From positions 218,650 to 282,649 of the forward strand of contig JAUXXJ010000012.1 in assembly GCA_030681195.1 (NCBI GenBank): a DNA stretch of 64,000 nucleotides, in the 5' to 3' direction. The notes under the pieces were generated by a model. The model made no database searches. It worked only from the letters and a program-made list of their open reading frames with translations, and was not told where the DNA came from. The position numbers and the translations under genes are program-made. The number at the start of each line of letters is the position of its first letter. Within the stretch, counting starts at the first letter, position 1. Source of the DNA: Rhodocyclaceae bacterium. GTDB lineage: Bacteria > Pseudomonadota > Gammaproteobacteria > Burkholderiales > Rhodocyclaceae. Shown in pieces: positions 45,091 to 53,271 of this stretch.

Positions 45091-45990
45091 TTATTGCGCA
45101 GCAGGCTTCTTGGCCGGAGCAGGCTTGGTCGTGGCTGCTTTTCTGGCCGGCGGGGGCGGGGGTGCCGATGATTTCTTGTGCTTGGAGTCAATCTCCCAAA
45201 CCAAGGATTGCACCAAACGCTGCACCATGCCATCCAGTGTCAGGCCGCCCTGCGCACCCTGCGAAAAACCCAAGACAGACGTCGACTTGGAGCCAACTTC
45301 CATCTTCTGTTCGGTATAGCCGGTCGCTACCTGTTCGGTAGTATTGGCATTCAATACCTTGAAACGCATGCCGATAATCCAGACACCGGTGCCCTCATCC
45401 GTCTTCACCGAGCCGACCACCGTCCCTGCGGCCGCACCCCCCTGGCCGCCGCCAAGAATGGAAATCAACTGGCCCGCCGCCGCGCCATCAAATCCCTTCT
45501 GCGCCTGCGCCACCTGCTCGGCCTTGATGATGTCGAACTTGACAACCCACTTGGTCGTCTTCCATTTGCCCCTTTGCAGCACCTTGCGCGCGGCATTTGG
45601 GTCGCCCATGGTGTAGGCCAGTTGGAACTCCTGCATCATGGGCCCCATGTCGGAGCGTTCAAGCACGCCAAAGTTGGCCTTGCCCAGCTCAAGCTCAACG
45701 AAATCGGCGATGTTATTGGAGCTGAATTTCTGTGTGAAGGTCGCGTTATTGCTCTTGATCTCGCCCGGAATCACCACCAGGTTGGGTCCGCGCACACCGG
45801 CATTTTCATATTCAATCGGCTTGTACATGGCCTTGTCAGCCATCTCGTTGGCCTTTTGCGAAGTATCCGAACCTGCCGTTGGTGAAGGATTATTGGCATC
45901 TTCCGGGCGCGGTGGGTTGGACTGCATGCACCCACCGAGCAGCAGCCCGGCCAGCAGGATGGTAAGCGCTGTGCGCTTGGTATGTTGCAT
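45091..45990 (-). CDS. CsgG-like lipoprotein with lysine/proline tail
   Basis: A 299-residue protein with a signal and lipobox (LTILLAGLLLGGCMQS). The core is like CsgG/HfaB outer-membrane proteins (VVKFDIIKAEQVAQAQKGFD, GTGVWIIGMRFKVLNANTTE, TGYTEQKMEVGSKS). A C-terminal low-complexity tail is rich in lysine, alanine and proline. CsgG-type proteins form secretion pores or periplasmic rings. It is a paralogue of the next gene upstream at 46012, and the core aligns nearly residue for residue. It differs by having the lipid anchor and the tail. Confidence 0.8.
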   Translation of the reverse strand: MQHTKRTALTILLAGLLLGGCMQSNPPRPEDANNPSPTAGSDTSQKANEMADKAMYKPIEYENAGVRGPNLVVIPGEIKSNNATFTQKFSSNNIADFVELELGKANFGVLERSDMGPMMQEFQLAYTMGDPNAARKVLQRGKWKTTKWVVKFDIIKAEQVAQAQKGFDGAAAGQLISILGGGQGGAAAGTVVGSVKTDEGTGVWIIGMRFKVLNANTTEQVATGYTEQKMEVGSKSTSVLGFSQGAQGGLTLDGMVQRLVQSLVWEIDSKHKKSSAPPPPPARKAATTKPAPAKKPAAQ

Positions 45991-46011
45991 TGAATTTCCC
46001 CTTGAACAGAG

Positions 46012-46806
46012 TTACTTGTGCTTCGAATCAATTTCCCAGACCAGCTTCTGTACCAGACGCTGCACCATGCCATCGAGCGTCAGCCCCCCCTGTGCGCCTG
46101 AAGAGACGCCCAGCACTGAGGTCGACTTGGCGCCAACTTCCATTTTCTCTTCTGTATAGCCCGTCGCTACCTGCTCCGTCGTGTTGGCATCCAGTACCTT
46201 GTAACGCATGCCGATGATCCAGACTCCCGTACCCTCGCTTGTTTGTACCGAACCTGCCACCGTGCCAGCAGCTGCACCGCCGCGGCCACCGCCAAAAATC
46301 GACAGGAGCTGACCGACGGCCCGTCCATCGAAACCTTCCTGAGCCTGAGCGACCTGCTCGGCCTTGAGGATGTCGAACTTGACGACCCACTTGGTGGTTT
46401 TGAGCTTGCCTTTCTGTAACATCTTGCGCGCAGCATTCGGATCACCCATCGTGTAGGCCAGCTGGAACTCCTGTAGCAGTGGCCCCATGTCGGTACGCTC
46501 GAGAATGCCGAAGTTCGCCTTGCCCAACTCGAGCTCACCGAAATCGGCAATATTGTTCGGTCCAAACTTTTGCGTAAACGTTGCGTTGTTGCTCTTGATC
46601 TCACCCGGGATCACCACCAACATCGGGCCGCGTTTCGCTGCATTGGCATACTGGACTTCCTTGTACATGCCCTTGTCGGCCATCTCATTGGCCTTTTGCG
46701 AGGTATCCGAGCCGGCCGTCGCGGAAGGGTTCTCAAAGACCGGCTGCGCTAGGGCACTCGACATCCAGGCAGTCAACAGCAGAACGGACATAGTACGGTT
46801 CATCAT
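46012..46806 (-). CDS. CsgG-like periplasmic protein, unlipidated paralogue
   Basis: A 264-residue paralogue of the 45091 gene with the same core (PSATAGSDTSQKANEMADKG, VVIPGEIKSNNATFTQKFG, LTLDGMVQRLVQKLVWEID). Its signal (MSVLLLTAWMSSALAQPVF) has no lipobox cysteine, and it ends at DSKHK without the lysine/proline tail. The pair could form a mixed assembly in which only one partner is membrane-anchored. ATG 46806 (MMNRTMSV) is chosen because the frame before it has no signal. The 21-base gap to the lipidated copy supports co-transcription. Confidence 0.8.
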   Translation of the reverse strand: MMNRTMSVLLLTAWMSSALAQPVFENPSATAGSDTSQKANEMADKGMYKEVQYANAAKRGPMLVVIPGEIKSNNATFTQKFGPNNIADFGELELGKANFGILERTDMGPLLQEFQLAYTMGDPNAARKMLQKGKLKTTKWVVKFDILKAEQVAQAQEGFDGRAVGQLLSIFGGGRGGAAAGTVAGSVQTSEGTGVWIIGMRYKVLDANTTEQVATGYTEEKMEVGAKSTSVLGVSSGAQGGLTLDGMVQRLVQKLVWEIDSKHK

Positions 46807-46814
46807 GAAAGCTC

Positions 46815-47459
46815 CTATCGTTTCATTTCGTTGCAATAGCCACTTAACAGCCGACGCACGACACCATCTGCCTGCTCATTAATCAGCGTCGCGGCCATGC
46901 CGACTGTGTCGGTGCCGGAATAGGACTCAGAACTCGCACTCGCTTCCGAGATATAGCGGCCATCGGAGCCCACCAGCGCAAAGCCGATGCTGATGTAAAC
47001 CTCGGGGATGCGCAGCATGGGGTTAATCGCCCGGCGCGAGCTGATCACGCCGCGTAGGGTCATGCTAGCGCCGTGCTTCTGCGCCGCTTGCAGGGCGGCA
47101 TCCGGATCGTTGCGGAAATGTGCGTCGATCTCGGCCTGAGCCACCTGTTTCTTGATTTCTTCCTGGCCCATGGTACGCATGCCGTATTTTTGCAGGCGCC
47201 GGTCGATACCCTGAAAATGCATGCCATAGCGCCCCTGATCGGTATTAATGCCGTTGTTGCCGCGTTCTGCAACCAGCACCATGACACGCTCCTTAGTCAG
47301 CTTTTCCTTGCAGGCTGCGGTAATTGCCGGTCCACCCGTTCCTTTGGGGGCAACCGCCGCTTTGTCTTTCGCCTCCTCATCGGCAAAACTAAAGGCATGT
47401 GCAGTTGGTACGGCAAACGCCAAGGCTAACCCGAGTGCAACGCTCAACTTCTTCAACAT
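46815..47459 (-). CDS. secreted protein of unknown function in kinase/CsgG cluster
   Basis: A 214-residue exported protein (MLKKLSVALGLALAFAVPTAHA). The mature part has an alternating pattern seen in CsgG/LPP20-type proteins (ERVMVLVAERGNNGINTDQG, GASMTLRGVISSRRAINPML, VYISIGFALVGSDGRYI). It ends with a helix (GMAATLINEQADGVVRRLLS). One cysteine near residue 50 and one near the end could pair. The gene is 8 bases from the unlipidated CsgG-like gene, so it probably belongs to the same secretion or sensing system. Confidence 0.75.
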   Translation of the reverse strand: MLKKLSVALGLALAFAVPTAHAFSFADEEAKDKAAVAPKGTGGPAITAACKEKLTKERVMVLVAERGNNGINTDQGRYGMHFQGIDRRLQKYGMRTMGQEEIKKQVAQAEIDAHFRNDPDAALQAAQKHGASMTLRGVISSRRAINPMLRIPEVYISIGFALVGSDGRYISEASASSESYSGTDTVGMAATLINEQADGVVRRLLSGYCNEMKR

Positions 47460-47517
47460 GACCGCACCTTCTGGAAATATGACAAGCGTCGGATTCTGTC
47501 AAAAAACCCGCTTTCGC

Positions 47518-47841
47518 TCAATGGTCGTTAAAAGAATAGGAACACTGCTTCTGGCACAGCATGTAGTTATAACCGCGCCGCTGACAATCTTTCATGCATT
47601 TGTGATCCGCCACAGCTGGCAGGCGCTGCTTGGGGGTATTCGGCTGCACCTGATCAAACGCCGGGTTTTTTGGCAAGCCAGGCTGGTCCAGCATGCCACC
47701 GCCGCTGGTATTACACATCGGCACACAATAAGAGCGGTCATACCCTTGGCGAAAACAGTCTTGCATACATGCAAAATCCTGCGCGGCCTGAGCATCAACC
47801 ATGAGAAGGCAACTGGTCAGCAATACGGACAGATATTTCAT
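47518..47841 (-). CDS. small secreted cysteine-repeat protein
   Basis: A 107-residue protein with a signal (MKYLSVLLTSCLLMVDAQA). It contains two copies of a cysteine module, ACMQDCFRQGYDRSYCVPMC and KCMKDCQRRGYNYMLCQKQC. Each reads C-x3-C-x3-GY-x4-C-x3-C, spaced by a proline-rich linker. The even cysteine count suggests two helical-hairpin disulphide units, like small CHCH-type domains. It starts the leftward kinase/CsgG cluster and is divergent from trpB2. Function is unknown. Confidence 0.8.
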   Translation of the reverse strand: MKYLSVLLTSCLLMVDAQAAQDFACMQDCFRQGYDRSYCVPMCNTSGGGMLDQPGLPKNPAFDQVQPNTPKQRLPAVADHKCMKDCQRRGYNYMLCQKQCSYSFNDH

Positions 47842-47977
47842 GGCAGGAACTCTCGTGATGGACATGAATGGGGTGCACAGTAACCGACTTTGGCTGACTT
47901 GTGCGTGCCCGCTTGACCGCCAGCGCCGTTGCAGTATGGTTGCGGTTTTTTACAAAAATAATCCCCGGGAGGGAAAT

Positions 47978-49342
47978 ATGGCACAGACGCGCATCATTCT
48001 CGACGAATCGGAAATTCCAACGCATTGGTACAACATTGCCGCCGACCTCAACAATCCGCCGGCACCGCCGCTTGGGCCGGATGGCAAGCCGGTTGGCCCC
48101 GAGCAAATGCTGGCGATCTTTCCTGGCCCGGTGCTGGAACAGGAAATGTCGACCGAGCGCTGGATTCCGATTCCCGATGAAGTGCGCAAGGTGTACGCCC
48201 TGTGGCGTCCGAGCCCGCTGTGCCGGGCCGAACGCCTGGAGCAGATGCTCGGCACCCCGGCCAAGATTTTCTACAAGTACGAGGGTGTCTCGCCGGCCGG
48301 TTCGCACAAGCCAAATTCCGCCGTGCCGCAGGCCTATCTGAACAAGATCGCCGGCACCAAGCGTCTGGTCACCGAGACCGGCGCCGGTCAATGGGGCTCC
48401 TCGCTGTCCTTCGCCGGCCAGATGTTCGGCCTGCCGGTACGCATTTATATGGTCAAGGTCAGCTACGACCAGAAGCCCTATCGGCGCCTGATGATGCAGA
48501 CCTGGGGCGGCGAAGTGCTGGCCAGCCCGACCAACCTAACCCAGACTGGGCGCGACCTCCTGGCGAAAGATCCGAACAACCAGGGCAGCCTCGGCATCGC
48601 CATCTCGGAAGCCGTAGAAGAAGTCGTCAACACCCCGGGTAGCAAATACGCCCTGGGATCGGTGCTGAACCACGTGATCCTGCACCAGACTGTGGTCGGC
48701 CTCGAAGCCAAGAAGCAGTTCGAGAAGATCGGTGAATACCCGGACATGATCTTCGCCCCCTGCGGTGGCGGTTCCAACTTCGGCGGCGCCTGCTTTCCCT
48801 TCCTCGGCGACGCGGCGGCGGGCGACAAGCGCGCGCAGAAAATTCGCATGGTCGCCGTCGAACCGGCCTCCTGCCCGACCCTGACCAAGGGCGTGTATGC
48901 CTACGACTACGGCGACGCGACGGGTTTCACGCCGCTGATGCAGATGTACACCCTCGGCCACGACTTTATGCCGCCCGGCATTCACGCTGGCGGCCTGCGT
49001 TACCACGGCGCCTCGCCGCTGGTCTCGCAGCTCTTCCACGAGAAGCTGATCGAGGCGGTGGCGGTGCCGCAGGTCGCGACCTTCGAGGCCGGCGTGATGT
49101 TCGCCCGCGCCGAGGGCATTATCCCGGCACCGGAATCCTGCCACGGCATCCGCGCCTGCATCGACGAAGCGTTGCGCTGCAAGGCCAGCGGCGAACCGAA
49201 GACGCTGTTCTTCAACCTTTCCGGTCACGGCCACTTCGACATGTCCTCGTACGAAAGTTATCTAGGCGGCAAGCTGGAAGACTTCGCGTATCCCGACGAG
49301 GCCATCAAGGCGTCGATTGCCCATTTACCCAAGCTAGGCTGA
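47978..49342 (+). CDS. TrpB2-type PLP-dependent tryptophan synthase beta-like protein
   Basis: A 454-residue fold-type II PLP enzyme. YEGVSPAGSHKPNSAVPQAY carries the PLP lysine (GSHKPN). TETGAGQWGSSL and APCGGGSNFGGACFPF hold the phosphate-binding loop. It is longer than TrpB1 (about 400) and has the TrpB2 N-terminal extension (IPTHWYNIAADLNNPPAPPL). No trpA is near. TrpB2 can join indole and serine, acting as an indole-salvage enzyme, but its role here is inferred. ATG 47978 follows a strong GGGAGGG ribosome site. Confidence 0.92.
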   Translation: MAQTRIILDESEIPTHWYNIAADLNNPPAPPLGPDGKPVGPEQMLAIFPGPVLEQEMSTERWIPIPDEVRKVYALWRPSPLCRAERLEQMLGTPAKIFYKYEGVSPAGSHKPNSAVPQAYLNKIAGTKRLVTETGAGQWGSSLSFAGQMFGLPVRIYMVKVSYDQKPYRRLMMQTWGGEVLASPTNLTQTGRDLLAKDPNNQGSLGIAISEAVEEVVNTPGSKYALGSVLNHVILHQTVVGLEAKKQFEKIGEYPDMIFAPCGGGSNFGGACFPFLGDAAAGDKRAQKIRMVAVEPASCPTLTKGVYAYDYGDATGFTPLMQMYTLGHDFMPPGIHAGGLRYHGASPLVSQLFHEKLIEAVAVPQVATFEAGVMFARAEGIIPAPESCHGIRACIDEALRCKASGEPKTLFFNLSGHGHFDMSSYESYLGGKLEDFAYPDEAIKASIAHLPKLG

Positions 49343-49346
49343 TCCC

Positions 49347-49979
49347 GTGCGTCTGGCCTTCTTGGTCCTGCTACTCGCCAACCTGCTGTTGTTCGTGTGG
49401 GTGCAGGGCTACTTCGGTATGCCGGAGGCTGGACACGAGCCGGAGCGTCTGGCGCGTCAAATCAAACCTGACATGCTGCGCATCGTCAGCGAAACAAATC
49501 CTGCTCCTGACAAAAAGATCCAACTTGCCTGCAAACGCATCGAGGGGCTTTCTGCCGATGAGGCAAAGAGCCTGACCGACGCCGTGCATGTGCGCGGTGG
49601 CTGGGAAACGCAGACCCTTCCGTTACCGGCCATACCGATGCATTGGGTAGCGATTGTCGATCTGCCAAGCAATGCCTTGGCCGAAAAAAAGAAGGCGGAA
49701 CTGCGCAAGTTTGGTATCACGGAAAGTCAAATCGTGGCCGGAACAACGGCGGGCACCTTTGCTGTTTCCCTTGGGCTGTTTCGCGCCGCCCAGAATGCCC
49801 AGGAGTTTCTCCAAAAGCTGACGGCCAAGGGCGTACGTTCGGCGCGGGTCATCCAGCATGATTCGACACCCATCAAGTTCGCCGTCGAACTGCGCGCCCC
49901 GGCCGATCAACTGGCCGATACGCTACCTGGCTTGAGTGCGGCCCTGCCCAGCGCCGTGACGCAAGACTGCACGCCCTGA
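49347..49979 (+). CDS. SPOR-domain inner-membrane protein
   Basis: A 210-residue protein with an N-terminal span (LAFLVLLLANLLLFVWVQGY) and a C-terminal SPOR-like domain. Motifs HWVAIVDLPSNALAEKKKAE, GTFAVSLGLFRAAQNAQEFL and LTAKGVRSARVIQ fit SPOR, which binds denuded glycan strands at the division septum. The start is GTG at 49347, 5 bases after trpB2. Position before coaE and zapD suggests a cell-division link. Confidence 0.85.
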   Translation: MRLAFLVLLLANLLLFVWVQGYFGMPEAGHEPERLARQIKPDMLRIVSETNPAPDKKIQLACKRIEGLSADEAKSLTDAVHVRGGWETQTLPLPAIPMHWVAIVDLPSNALAEKKKAELRKFGITESQIVAGTTAGTFAVSLGLFRAAQNAQEFLQKLTAKGVRSARVIQHDSTPIKFAVELRAPADQLADTLPGLSAALPSAVTQDCTP

Positions 49980-49986
49980 CCCGCGC

Positions 49987-50619
49987 ATGGTCTGGGTGCT
50001 TGGACTGACCGGCGGTATCGGCAGCGGCAAGTCTGCCGTGGCTGAGCGCTTTGCGCGGCACGGTGCGGCGATTGTCGATACCGATGAAATTGCACACGCC
50101 CTGACCGCCCCCGGCGGGGCGGCCCTGCCGGCGCTGCAGGCAGGCTTTGGTGCGGCGATCATGACCAAGGAGGGCGCGCTCGATCGTGCCGCGCTGCGGC
50201 GCATGGTCTTTGCCGATCCCGCCGCGCGCGCGCGACTCGAAGCCATTCTGCACCCGATGATTCATCGCGAGGTAGCCATGCAACTCAGCCGTCTCGTCAG
50301 CGCCGACTTTTGCTATGGCGTCCTGGTGGTTCCCCTACTGGTCGAAACGGGCGCCTACCGCAACCAAATCCAGCGCACGCTGGTCGTCGATTGCCCGCCC
50401 GAGTTGCAAATTGCCCGGGTAATGGCCCGTAGCGGGTTGACGCAAGCGGAAGTGGAAGCGATCCTGGCGGTACAAGCTTCACGTCAGCAGCGGCTCGCGT
50501 GTGCTGATGATGTTGTACATAATGACGATGGATTGGTCGTGCTGGATGCAGCCGTTGCTGCTTTGCATGACAAATATATGGCACTGGCAATCCACCAGAA
50601 AGCTGAAGCCGATGAATAA
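49987..50619 (+). CDS. coaE: dephospho-CoA kinase
   Basis: Last step of coenzyme A synthesis. The 210-residue P-loop kinase has WVLGLTGGIGSGKSAVAERF for the Walker A region, VDTDEIAHAL for substrate binding, and ILHPMIHREVAMQL. The C-terminal LTQAEVEAILAVQASRQQRLACADDVV holds the lid. The dispersed repeat (residues 101-109, RLVSADF) lies between the ILHPMI helix and the strand VVPLLVE. The gene is coupled to SPOR upstream and followed by zapD. Confidence 0.95.
   Translation: MVWVLGLTGGIGSGKSAVAERFARHGAAIVDTDEIAHALTAPGGAALPALQAGFGAAIMTKEGALDRAALRRMVFADPAARARLEAILHPMIHREVAMQLSRLVSADFCYGVLVVPLLVETGAYRNQIQRTLVVDCPPELQIARVMARSGLTQAEVEAILAVQASRQQRLACADDVVHNDDGLVVLDAAVAALHDKYMALAIHQKAEADE
50288..50311 (+). 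repeat. dispersed repeat, copy 16 (in coaE)
   Basis: One mismatch (CGTCAG), in the gene sense and read as RLVSADF in a surface turn. Confidence 0.87.
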
Positions 50620-50700
50620 GGGGCCTTTACAGCCAAGTTCGCGGTTGAGCTTGTGCCCCATTTCAGGGAAAATCTGCGACACCAGCCCTTGGACCGACGC

Positions 50701-51456
50701 GTGATCACTTACGACTACCCCCTCAATGAGCGCATCCGCACCCTGTTGCGACTCGAGGACTTGTTCGCCAAGGTGCGTCATTTCGCCGATTCGGACGGGC
50801 CGCGCGAACACCATGTCGCCCTGGTCACCCTGTTCGAAATCCTGGAGGTGGCCGGTCGTGCCGACCTCAAGTTCGACCTCGTGCAGGAACTCGAACGTCA
50901 GCGCCAGATCCTGCTCTCGTTCCGCAACAACCCCGACATTTCCGAGGAAGCCCTCGACGGCGCCCTCTACGAAATCGAACAAGCCTCCACCGCCTTGCTG
51001 GCGATGCAGGGCAAGACCGGCCAATACCTGCGCGAGAACGATTGGCTGATGGGCATCCGCAACCGCGCCGGCATTCCCGGTGGCGTCTGCGAGTTCGATC
51101 TGCCTTCCTATCACTTCTGGCTCAACCGTGATCCGGCACAGCGTCGGGAAGGGCTGGCGGCCTGGGTCAATCCATTGCTGCCGCTGAACATGGGGCTGGC
51201 GATCGTGCTGCGCCTGCTGCGCTCTTCCGGTCATGCCGAACGCCTGGTCGCCACGGGCGGCGCTTTCCAGCAAATGCTCTCGGGACGCACCGCCCAGCTG
51301 ATCCGCCTGCGCCTGCTGCGTGGCATCGCCGCCGTGCCGGAAATCAGCGCCAACAAATACGCGCTCAACGTGCGCTTTACCGTCCCCGATACCGACATGC
51401 GTCCGAAGCAGGCCGAGATGGATGTTGAGTTCGAGTTGACCTACTGTAATCTTTGA
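50701..51456 (+). CDS. zapD: cell division protein ZapD
   Basis: Cross-links FtsZ filaments at the division ring. The 251-residue protein begins VITYDYPLNERIRTLLRLED, the family signature, and continues with LVTLFEILEVAGRADLKFD, SYHFWLNRDPAQRREGLAAW and LLRLLRSSGHAERLVATGGAFQQML. The start is GTG at 50701; the open frame before it has no matching residues. coaE is 81 bases upstream, the usual coaE-zapD neighbourhood. Confidence 0.94.
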   Translation: MITYDYPLNERIRTLLRLEDLFAKVRHFADSDGPREHHVALVTLFEILEVAGRADLKFDLVQELERQRQILLSFRNNPDISEEALDGALYEIEQASTALLAMQGKTGQYLRENDWLMGIRNRAGIPGGVCEFDLPSYHFWLNRDPAQRREGLAAWVNPLLPLNMGLAIVLRLLRSSGHAERLVATGGAFQQMLSGRTAQLIRLRLLRGIAAVPEISANKYALNVRFTVPDTDMRPKQAEMDVEFELTYCNL

Positions 51457-51473
51457 GCACTTTTCAGCACGTC

Positions 51474-51690
51474 TCAGGACGTAGCCGAATCACCCAGCGT
51501 CCCACGGATCGACGAGTACGAGGCCGCAGCCTCGCCATCGTAAGCGGCCACTTGCCCGGCGAAATCTTCATCCAGCATCACCAGCATCTGCGCATCGGGC
51601 CGGCTTAGTCGTTTGCCGACGGGCAGGCGCGCAATCCCGCAGACCAGCTCCTGCACCGTTACGCTGGTGAGCCAGAGCTTGCCTGGGTCG
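51474..51690 (-). pseudogene. PIN-domain toxin fragment (VapC/FitB-like)
   Basis: Reading leftward from about 51690, the frame gives GKLWLTSVTVQELVCGIARL, then PVGKRLSRPDAQ and LDEDFAGQVAAYDGEAAASY. These are the middle portion and the C-terminal acidic region of a FitB/VapC-type PIN ribonuclease. The N-terminal part with the first catalytic aspartate is missing and no start codon is in place, so the copy is dead. It overlaps in antisense with the start of the HicB-like fragment. Confidence 0.7.
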
Positions 51691-51800
51691 TGCGCCTGTC
51701 ACCCGACCTGCACGCCAAGGCGGCCACGGCAGCGCAAGCCGAAGGCATCCGCCTGAATGCCCTGGTCGAGCAGGCCATCCGCCACGAAATTCACGCCTGA
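51691..51800 (+). pseudogene. HicB-like antitoxin fragment
   Basis: The frame ending at TGA 51798-51800 encodes VVRLSPDLHAKAATAAQAEG followed by IRLNALVEQAIRHEIHA. This is the ribbon-helix-helix C-terminus of HicB-type antitoxins. The N-terminal domain is replaced by unrelated sequence overlapping the PIN fragment. It is a second broken toxin-antitoxin piece joined directly to the first. Confidence 0.65.
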
Positions 51801-51805
51801 CCAAT

Positions 51806-51829
51806 AAAAGTCGGCACTGGCAGGACGGC
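51806..51829 (-). repeat. dispersed repeat, copy 17 (intergenic)
   Basis: Three mismatches to the consensus (GGCACTGGCAGGAC). It lies 6 bases after the HicB-like fragment, in noncoding DNA. Confidence 0.8.
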
Positions 51830-51861
51830 GATGCAGGTTGCACACAACAGTTGCATAGATG

Positions 51862-52224
51862 CTAGTAGGCGGGCACGGCACGCCAGCCGCCCGGACATTG
51901 GCCGACGTAGGGGTAATAGGTGCCGTAGGCATCACAGTAGTACCACATCCTGCCCGGTGGACGAACAGGCGTGGGGGCAACCATCACCGGAGGGCTGGGC
52001 GCATTCATTGAAAAGAGGATGCCGCCCACGGTGAGGCCTGCCAGCCCCCAGCCAAGGGCATTGGCGTGCGAGTGACGGCGATGTCGATCATGGCCGCGAT
52101 CAAATCCGCGCTGACCATAACTGTGACGATCACCACGGTAATCACGGTCGCGTGCGACCGCCAGCGATGGCAGCGCTGTGGCCAGCAACAGGCCGGCAAA
52201 CAACGTGGCAAGGATACGTTTCAT
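51862..52224 (-). CDS. small exported protein with histidine/arginine-rich middle and tyrosine/cysteine end
   Basis: A 120-residue protein with a signal (RILATLFAGLLLATALPSLAVA) and a histidine/arginine-rich stretch (DRDYRGDRHSYGQRG, RGHDRHRRHSHAN). A hydrophobic hairpin follows (ALGWGLAGLTVGGILFSM). The end motif MWYYCDAYGTYYPYVGQCPGGW is a common module in proteobacterial envelope proteins, with two cysteines in a likely disulphide. Function is unknown; a metal-binding or surface role is a guess from histidine content. Confidence 0.82.
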   Translation of the reverse strand: MKRILATLFAGLLLATALPSLAVARDRDYRGDRHSYGQRGFDRGHDRHRRHSHANALGWGLAGLTVGGILFSMNAPSPPVMVAPTPVRPPGRMWYYCDAYGTYYPYVGQCPGGWRAVPAY

Positions 52225-52301
52225 AAGGCTCTCCTCCAGAGATAACAGAAGAAACGCTCAAGCCACCCCGTTGCTGACGCGACGTTTGTAAGGGTTTGTG
52301 T

Positions 52302-53159
52302 CTAAACCCCGTGCTGCTTGAACCAGGCCTGCAAGCGCTGCCAGCCATCTTCTGCCGCATCTTTGCGATAGGTTCCCCGATAGTCGGCATGGAAGGCATG
52401 GGGGGCGTCAGGATAAACGTGAATCTGTGACTTGCCTCCCACCTTCTTCAGCGCATCGCCCATCGCCTCGACATCTTCAATCGGGATGCCCTGATCCTTG
52501 CCGCCGTAGAGTCCGAGCACAGCACCTTTGACTTCGCCCGCCATATCGAGTGGCCACTTCGGGGTGCGGTCATTAACCTCGCCGTCGATTCGTCCATACC
52601 AGGCGACGCCCGCCTTGACGTTGGGATTATGGGCACTGTACAGCCAAGTCTGACGGCCACCCCAGCAGAAACCGGTGATGCCCAGGCGAGCCGGGTCGCC
52701 GCCATTATTACCGGCCCAGGCAGCACACGCATCCAGATCGGCCATGACTTCCTGATCCGGTACCTTGCTGATGACACCGGCCAGGATGTCCTGGACGTTG
52801 GTCAGCTTGCGCGGGTCGCCATAGCGGGCGAACAGTTCGGGAGCGATGGCGAGGTAGCCGAGCTTCGCGAGGCGTCGGCAGACATCGGCAATGTATTCAT
52901 GCACGCCAAAGATTTCGGAGACGACAAGGATTGTGGGCAGGTTTTTCCCGCCTTCCGGCATGGCGCGATAGGCGGCCAATTCGCCAATCTTGATCTCACC
53001 CGCCACCAGCCCTGTGGCGTCAGTCTTGATGGCGGTTTGAGCCATGACTGGCTGGACTGCCAGCGCAAAGCCAGCACCCAGTGCGGTGACGATGAAGCCA
53101 CGCCGGTTGAGTTGAGCGGCGGGAAGCAAACTATCGAAATCGGATTGCAGGTCTTTCAT
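52302..53159 (-). CDS. Tat-exported dienelactone hydrolase family protein
   Basis: A 285-residue alpha/beta hydrolase. RRGFIVTALGAGFALAVQPV is a twin-arginine signal. The catalytic domain has VVSEIFGVHEYIADVCRRLA, GFCWGGRQTWLY with the nucleophilic cysteine (as in dienelactone hydrolase), LGLYGGKDQGIP with the aspartate and YPDAPHAFHADY with the histidine. It opens lactones or cleaves esters in the periplasm, but the true substrate is unknown. ATG 53159 has GGAGG eight bases upstream. Confidence 0.9.
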   Translation of the reverse strand: MKDLQSDFDSLLPAAQLNRRGFIVTALGAGFALAVQPVMAQTAIKTDATGLVAGEIKIGELAAYRAMPEGGKNLPTILVVSEIFGVHEYIADVCRRLAKLGYLAIAPELFARYGDPRKLTNVQDILAGVISKVPDQEVMADLDACAAWAGNNGGDPARLGITGFCWGGRQTWLYSAHNPNVKAGVAWYGRIDGEVNDRTPKWPLDMAGEVKGAVLGLYGGKDQGIPIEDVEAMGDALKKVGGKSQIHVYPDAPHAFHADYRGTYRKDAAEDGWQRLQAWFKQHGV

Positions 53160-53271
53160 ATCGGTTTCCTCCATTCGCATCATATTTGTTAGGAACTCCC
53201 AAACGGACACTATCGATCCGGGATGTTCAGAAGTGTAGCGTAGTTGTCGGATTTTCCGCTTTGGCCTGCGT

